From an uncultured Porphyromonadaceae bacterium (GTDB lineage: Bacteria; Bacteroidota; Bacteroidia; Bacteroidales; Muribaculaceae), in assembly GCA_947175225.1 (NCBI GenBank), contig CAMWLX010000122.1, positions 1-8,960 on the forward strand: a stretch of 8,960 nucleotides of DNA, given 5' to 3'. Position 1 is the first letter of the stretch. Each line of letters opens with the position of its first letter. The translations under genes and the position numbers were made by a program. Under the pieces are notes generated by a model. The model made no database searches, was not told the origin of the DNA, and saw only the letters and a list, made by a program, of their open reading frames with translations. Below, in pieces: positions 6,701-8,960 of this stretch.

Positions 6701-8770
6701 TTCACAATCTCTGTCCCTGAAAAGACATCCGTCACAAGAATCGCTGCTCGTGGCACTGCTACTGCTCTAAGCGATGTGAAAGTATACGACAACGATGTAT
6801 TCATCGGCTCTACACGCTCGCTGACCAACGGAGACTGGCGTCTGAAATTTGACCTCTACAATCCCGGTGATTACTCTGAGCACTATATCTATGCCGAGAT
6901 CACAACTCCGGAAGGTATCAAGTATAAGACCACTACCGGCAAGACTATCTACGACAAGGATTGGGCTGAGCTTACCGACATTCATATGATTTATGGCGGT
7001 ACAAGGGCTGACTTCGATCATATTGAAGCCACTACTACTCCTCCATCCTATTCTTATGTCCCGGGCAACGATATGTTCACATTCAAGGCTATCTTCCGTG
7101 AAGGTCATGCCAAGAAAGTTCGCAGCCTTGACTTCGTAATCCTCCTTTCGGATGGTTCACGTCGCAGAATCGATGGCAAATATATCGCTGCCTCCGATGC
7201 TTGGGTATGTGCCCTTTCGTTCCCGGATGTCAACCGTCTCCCTGTAAATGTCAAGACCTACTATGTTGAAAAACGCGATATTCGTCACGACAATGCAAGT
7301 GACATCGCCGACAACATCTCAGAACCATTCCGCTGCCCGGATATAGTGCCGATCATCGACCCATCCGGCTATGTCTACGAAGCTGTTCCATCCAACCGTC
7401 TCTCAGGCGTAATGGCTACAATCTACTATAAGGAATGGGCTGAAGACATGTATGGTGAGGTTTCTGAAAAAGTTGTAAAATGGGATGCTGAGGCTTATGC
7501 TCAGGAGAATCCTCTCTTCACTGATGCCGATGGTATGTACCAGTGGGATGTCCCGCAAGGTGAATGGCAAGTTCGCTTTGAGAAGGAAGGATATGAGGCT
7601 GCTACTACAGAATGGCTCCCGGTGCCTCCTCCACAGCTCGATGTCAACATTGGAATGATACAGACCGTACGTCCCGAAGTCAAGATCGCCCGTGCATTCT
7701 CACAGGCTATCGAAGTTGAGTTCGACAAGTATATGGACATATCCACTCTCACCTCCTCCAACATTGCAGTCACTGTCAATGGTGAAGCTGTGGCAGGCGA
7801 TGTGATCCTACTTAACGAAGAGAAAAATCTCGACGACGTTCCATACGCTTCAATCGTACGCTTCGAGGCTAATCAGCCATTCTCTTCTGATGTAGTCACT
7901 CTTATGATTTCCAACAAGGTCATGAGCTATGCTGGCATCCGCATGGAAGAGAATTTCGTTCAGGAATTTACTATAGAGCAGGAAGTCGATGAAATGCTCG
8001 TTGAAGAATACGTTGATTCTTATGTCGGACACGAAGGAGTGCTCTCCATCAGTCTGTTGCCTGCTGAAGCTGCAGCTGGAAAACGTATCTTCATCTCAAG
8101 CAATTCTCCTATCGTAAATATTCCTGAGTCTGTGATTGTGGACAATGACGGAAAAGCTACTGTGAAGTTCACAGGCGAACTACCCGGATCTGCTACCATT
8201 TCCTACCAAATCGAAGATTCTCACTTTGAGGCTCCACAGACTTGGCTATCATTTACCGTCTTGGTAGTTCCGGCTGAAACTCCTACAGCTTCTTTGGAAA
8301 ATGAAAGTGCTGTAGAGGAGGGCACTACGGTAGAACTCGTTTCTTCTACTGAAGACGCCGAAATCTGGTATACTCTCGATGGAACTGACCCGACAGTAAG
8401 CACTACCCGTATCCTCTATACAGGACCGATTGAAATCAACGACGAGACTGTCATCAATGCCTATGCTATTGCAGACGGATATTATGACAGCCAGGTGGTA
8501 AGCTACCACTACACTATCGACCATACCACTTCTGTAGGAGCTCTCCAATCCGGAAATCTCAAGATTGCTGCTCTCTCTGCCGGATTCATTGTGAAAGGCA
8601 TATCCGGCCAGACCGAAGTCAAAGTCTACAGTGTCAATGGTAATGAAGTCTTGTCTTTGACAGTGTCTGAAGACACTACAGTCGACATGACTGGCTTCAG
8701 TGGAGGAATCTACATAATTATGGCAGCTGCCGGTGAAAACACCGCTACACTCAAATATGTAGTGAAGTAA
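3794..8770 (+). CDS. Large modular Ig-like/LRR surface protein with T9SS-type C-terminal tail
   Basis: Predicted secreted protein of 1658 aa; adhesion or scaffold role inferred. Residues 1-20 are a signal peptide (core ILSLLLAFASALSLWA, cleavage before Q21). Then: two InlB-B-like repeats (40-111, 129-202) set between proline linkers; a short BspA-type LRR region (218-370) with repeats at about 296-341; beta-rich segments; a carboxypeptidase-regulatory/Cna-B-like domain (549-645); a poorly assigned stretch (654-845); a DUF11-like domain (845-965); a bacterial Ig-like domain (971-1050); an unnamed beta module (1060-1180); a second carboxypeptidase-regulatory-like domain (1187-1288, with TDADGMYQWDVPQGEWQV); an SbsA/Big_5-like Ig domain (1293-1396); another Ig-like domain (1403-1491); a chitobiase/hexosaminidase C-terminal-like module (1494-1575, IWYTLDGTDPT); and a T9SS-type tail (1580-1658, GGIYIIMAA). 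ATG at 3797 is an alternative start. The leader is A-rich with no Shine-Dalgarno. Starting 32 bases after gene 1, it is probably cotranscribed. Domain names come from motif recognition, not a search. Confidence 0.88.
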   Translation: MMRNILSLLLAFASALSLWAQGGSGQGFDPTNPPDPQMGYRLNVKAVPAEGGYTNPKTGLYPMEGESVYCEATPRLGYEFRAWMVGDEVVSTDRNFYFQMPAEKTDLTAWFDKVEFNPANPGDPYLDGYTHKVNVFISPSIAGWVNNNNFLLKEGEESWLYAYPNSSFKFSCWKQDGKIISTDRDLPIKMGDKNLEYTAQFVFDPANPGEPWPNSWNEATGELIIDHFQPGNLWDAIYQMTGEEYGSVANLKVIGRMDSYDLGVVRNLTGLTEADFSRTSGYYYVPSWIFENCEALTKVLLPSSVTEIHDYAFYNCQNLSELVLYSAMPPTVYWNALEGVPENLVVKVYSDSVDIYMETEPWSNYKIMTIDEDSTALSVTLPDDAADGRYRNASLQLSNLQTGQTQKLVITGNRMKFIFGNLIPDAKYSLYALAPNGHVIGSLLDFQMPKEGFDHKFDSLLQLQEVSLSLTAPDGQNKADEANISWFDEKHSFIGSGAVIPGQVQGYEVNYEISLPRELAIEYVAPDGGKWIVKENENSIDIPLAPLTRYEVKGKLTDAQLDEPLAGGYVTITQTVNGQHSVSATATTNADGEYTITVYDAPGVITAGSPDHIEMSVSFDSKEELEAAANMSVKPLAGSEVLISLLSRDNIEKDAVDNAFSDYKDFANVEFTATNLTRGGNVDFRLRYPRMLLLDQVNEGDEIEIKAIPRNSGFNGSSDKTVISDDKGEVKITFTSNGDLKTTYADSDADEVVGLLYDKDGRLYKKGAYADKTLDFLNLPDGKYTLVTMMSSKLFSAAGSLSELNSSRLSAGTDYLINDINVESGYISHIDIDVVPVFDESLFYYTGAETSISVNKTSVTVGQIVTVRSKIDFLPEYADAIEKVNVIFSIPEGCDYVENSLLVAGNGANFTTTSDGRLSVEMEVKDASPRFCIIPRKGGDYRPSAVIEFEFNGELITQPIGSALFTAGDFTISVPEKTSVTRIAARGTATALSDVKVYDNDVFIGSTRSLTNGDWRLKFDLYNPGDYSEHYIYAEITTPEGIKYKTTTGKTIYDKDWAELTDIHMIYGGTRADFDHIEATTTPPSYSYVPGNDMFTFKAIFREGHAKKVRSLDFVILLSDGSRRRIDGKYIAASDAWVCALSFPDVNRLPVNVKTYYVEKRDIRHDNASDIADNISEPFRCPDIVPIIDPSGYVYEAVPSNRLSGVMATIYYKEWAEDMYGEVSEKVVKWDAEAYAQENPLFTDADGMYQWDVPQGEWQVRFEKEGYEAATTEWLPVPPPQLDVNIGMIQTVRPEVKIARAFSQAIEVEFDKYMDISTLTSSNIAVTVNGEAVAGDVILLNEEKNLDDVPYASIVRFEANQPFSSDVVTLMISNKVMSYAGIRMEENFVQEFTIEQEVDEMLVEEYVDSYVGHEGVLSISLLPAEAAAGKRIFISSNSPIVNIPESVIVDNDGKATVKFTGELPGSATISYQIEDSHFEAPQTWLSFTVLVVPAETPTASLENESAVEEGTTVELVSSTEDAEIWYTLDGTDPTVSTTRILYTGPIEINDETVINAYAIADGYYDSQVVSYHYTIDHTTSVGALQSGNLKIAALSAGFIVKGISGQTEVKVYSVNGNEVLSLTVSEDTTVDMTGFSGGIYIIMAAAGENTATLKYVVK
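3875..4426 (+). repeat. InlB-B-like repeats with proline-rich linkers (gene 2)
   Basis: The linker occurs three times, at residues 28-36 (FDPTNPPDP), 116-124 (FNPANPGDP) and 203-211 (FDPANPGEP), with a period of 87-88 residues. Between the linkers lie two similar domains, each with YRLNV/HKVNV near its start, a GESVYCEATP or GEESWLYAYP strand, a (R)AW or SCW core, and VSTDRNFYFQM or ISTDRDLPIKM followed by TAWF or TAQF. This fits divergent InlB B-repeats, which are beta-grasp-like modules found in surface proteins. Confidence 0.7.
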
Positions 8771-8800
8771 CCGATTTCCTACCATAATTACATTATCGCT

Positions 8801-8833
8801 AAGAGGGATGGCATTTCTGCCATCCCTCTTTTT
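8801..8833 (+). terminator. Intrinsic terminator after gene 2
   Basis: A perfect 13-bp stem, AAGAGGGATGGCA (8801-8813) with TGCCATCCCTCTT (8818-8830), encloses a TTTC loop. The last stem bases and 8831-8833 form a run of five T. It lies 30 bases past the gene 2 stop codon, so it should end the two-gene transcript. No comparable hairpin lies between gene 1 and gene 2. Confidence 0.9.
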
Positions 8834-8863
8834 AATATCATATTTTTCTTACATTCATCAGTT

Positions 8864-8895
8864 TTTGGAAATTCCGATATTTTTTCCTAAATTTG
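8864..8895 (+). promoter_or_regulatory. Rightward promoter for the next gene
   Basis: TTTG at 8864-8867, a 20-base spacer and TAAATTTG at 8888-8895 match both Bacteroidetes promoter boxes. It sits just beyond the terminator and points out of the window. No ATG follows before the window ends, so the gene it serves is not visible and its leader is at least about 55 bases long. Confidence 0.6.
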
Positions 8896-8907
8896 TAGCT
8901 CGAAGTA

Positions 8908-8930
8908 ATTGAAGTTGTTTAAACTTATTT
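8908..8930 (+). promoter_or_regulatory. Conserved leader hairpin element, right copy
   Basis: The sequence is ATTGAAGTTGTTT, then AA, then ACTTATTT, beginning 12 bases after the -7 box at 8888-8895 and so close to the expected transcript start. As RNA it can fold as AAGUU, loop GUUUA, AACUU. It is a 21/23 match to the minus-strand element at 32-54. One of the two differences turns an A-U pair into a G-U pair and the other lies in the loop, so the stem survives in both copies. Function unknown. Confidence 0.45.
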
Positions 8931-8960
8931 TTTTATTAATATTTCGTCAGGTTTTCGAGC

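Noticed and set aside
8249..8785. Minus-strand open frame of 178 codons across the end of gene 2
   Set aside because: It lies wholly opposite well-supported coding sequence (Ig-like, chitobiase-like and sorting domains), shows no recognisable domain, and its translation looks like antisense of those domains.
32..8930. The two 23-base elements as terminal inverted repeats of a mobile element
   Set aside because: They are inverted relative to each other, but no transposase, integrase or target-site duplication is visible. Both sit just behind promoter-like boxes, which fits leader elements better. It remains a weak alternative.

Overview
The window looks like chromosomal DNA of a gut-type Bacteroidales bacterium; a Muribaculaceae- or Prevotella-like lineage is my best guess. 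Seen: two very large secreted proteins built of BspA-like leucine-rich repeats and beta-sandwich modules, both ending in tails that resemble type IX secretion (T9SS) sorting domains; promoter-like sites of the Bacteroidetes type (TTTG, 20 bases, TAnnTTTG); AT-rich intergenic DNA; and start codons with A-rich leaders and no Shine-Dalgarno sequence. The lineage is inferred, because no marker gene is present.

Layout. Bases 1-132 are AT-rich and non-coding. They carry, on the minus strand, a TAnnTTTG box and a short hairpin element pointing out of the window to the left. A good promoter match lies at 133-164, followed by a leader of about 180 bases (165-350) with inverted repeats and two small ORFs, one of which overlaps the start codon of gene 1. 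Gene 1 (351-3761, 1136 aa) is a BspA-like LRR protein. After a 32-base gap without a terminator comes gene 2 (3794-8770, 1658 aa), a modular Ig-like/carboxypeptidase-regulatory-like surface protein. A perfect 13-bp hairpin terminator (8801-8833) closes the unit. A second good promoter match (8864-8895) points right, and it is followed by a second copy of the hairpin element.

How it fits together. The two genes most likely form one transcription unit making two exported proteins that would cross the outer membrane by T9SS and stay on the surface or be released. Neither has a recognisable enzyme domain. LRRs, Ig-like folds, InlB-type repeats and a chitobiase C-terminal-like module point to binding or adhesion, but no ligand can be named. 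Nothing here amounts to a new defence, mobile or catalytic system. The least explained signals are the near-identical hairpin element at both window ends, each behind a promoter-like box and both facing outward, and the structured, ORF-containing leader of gene 1.
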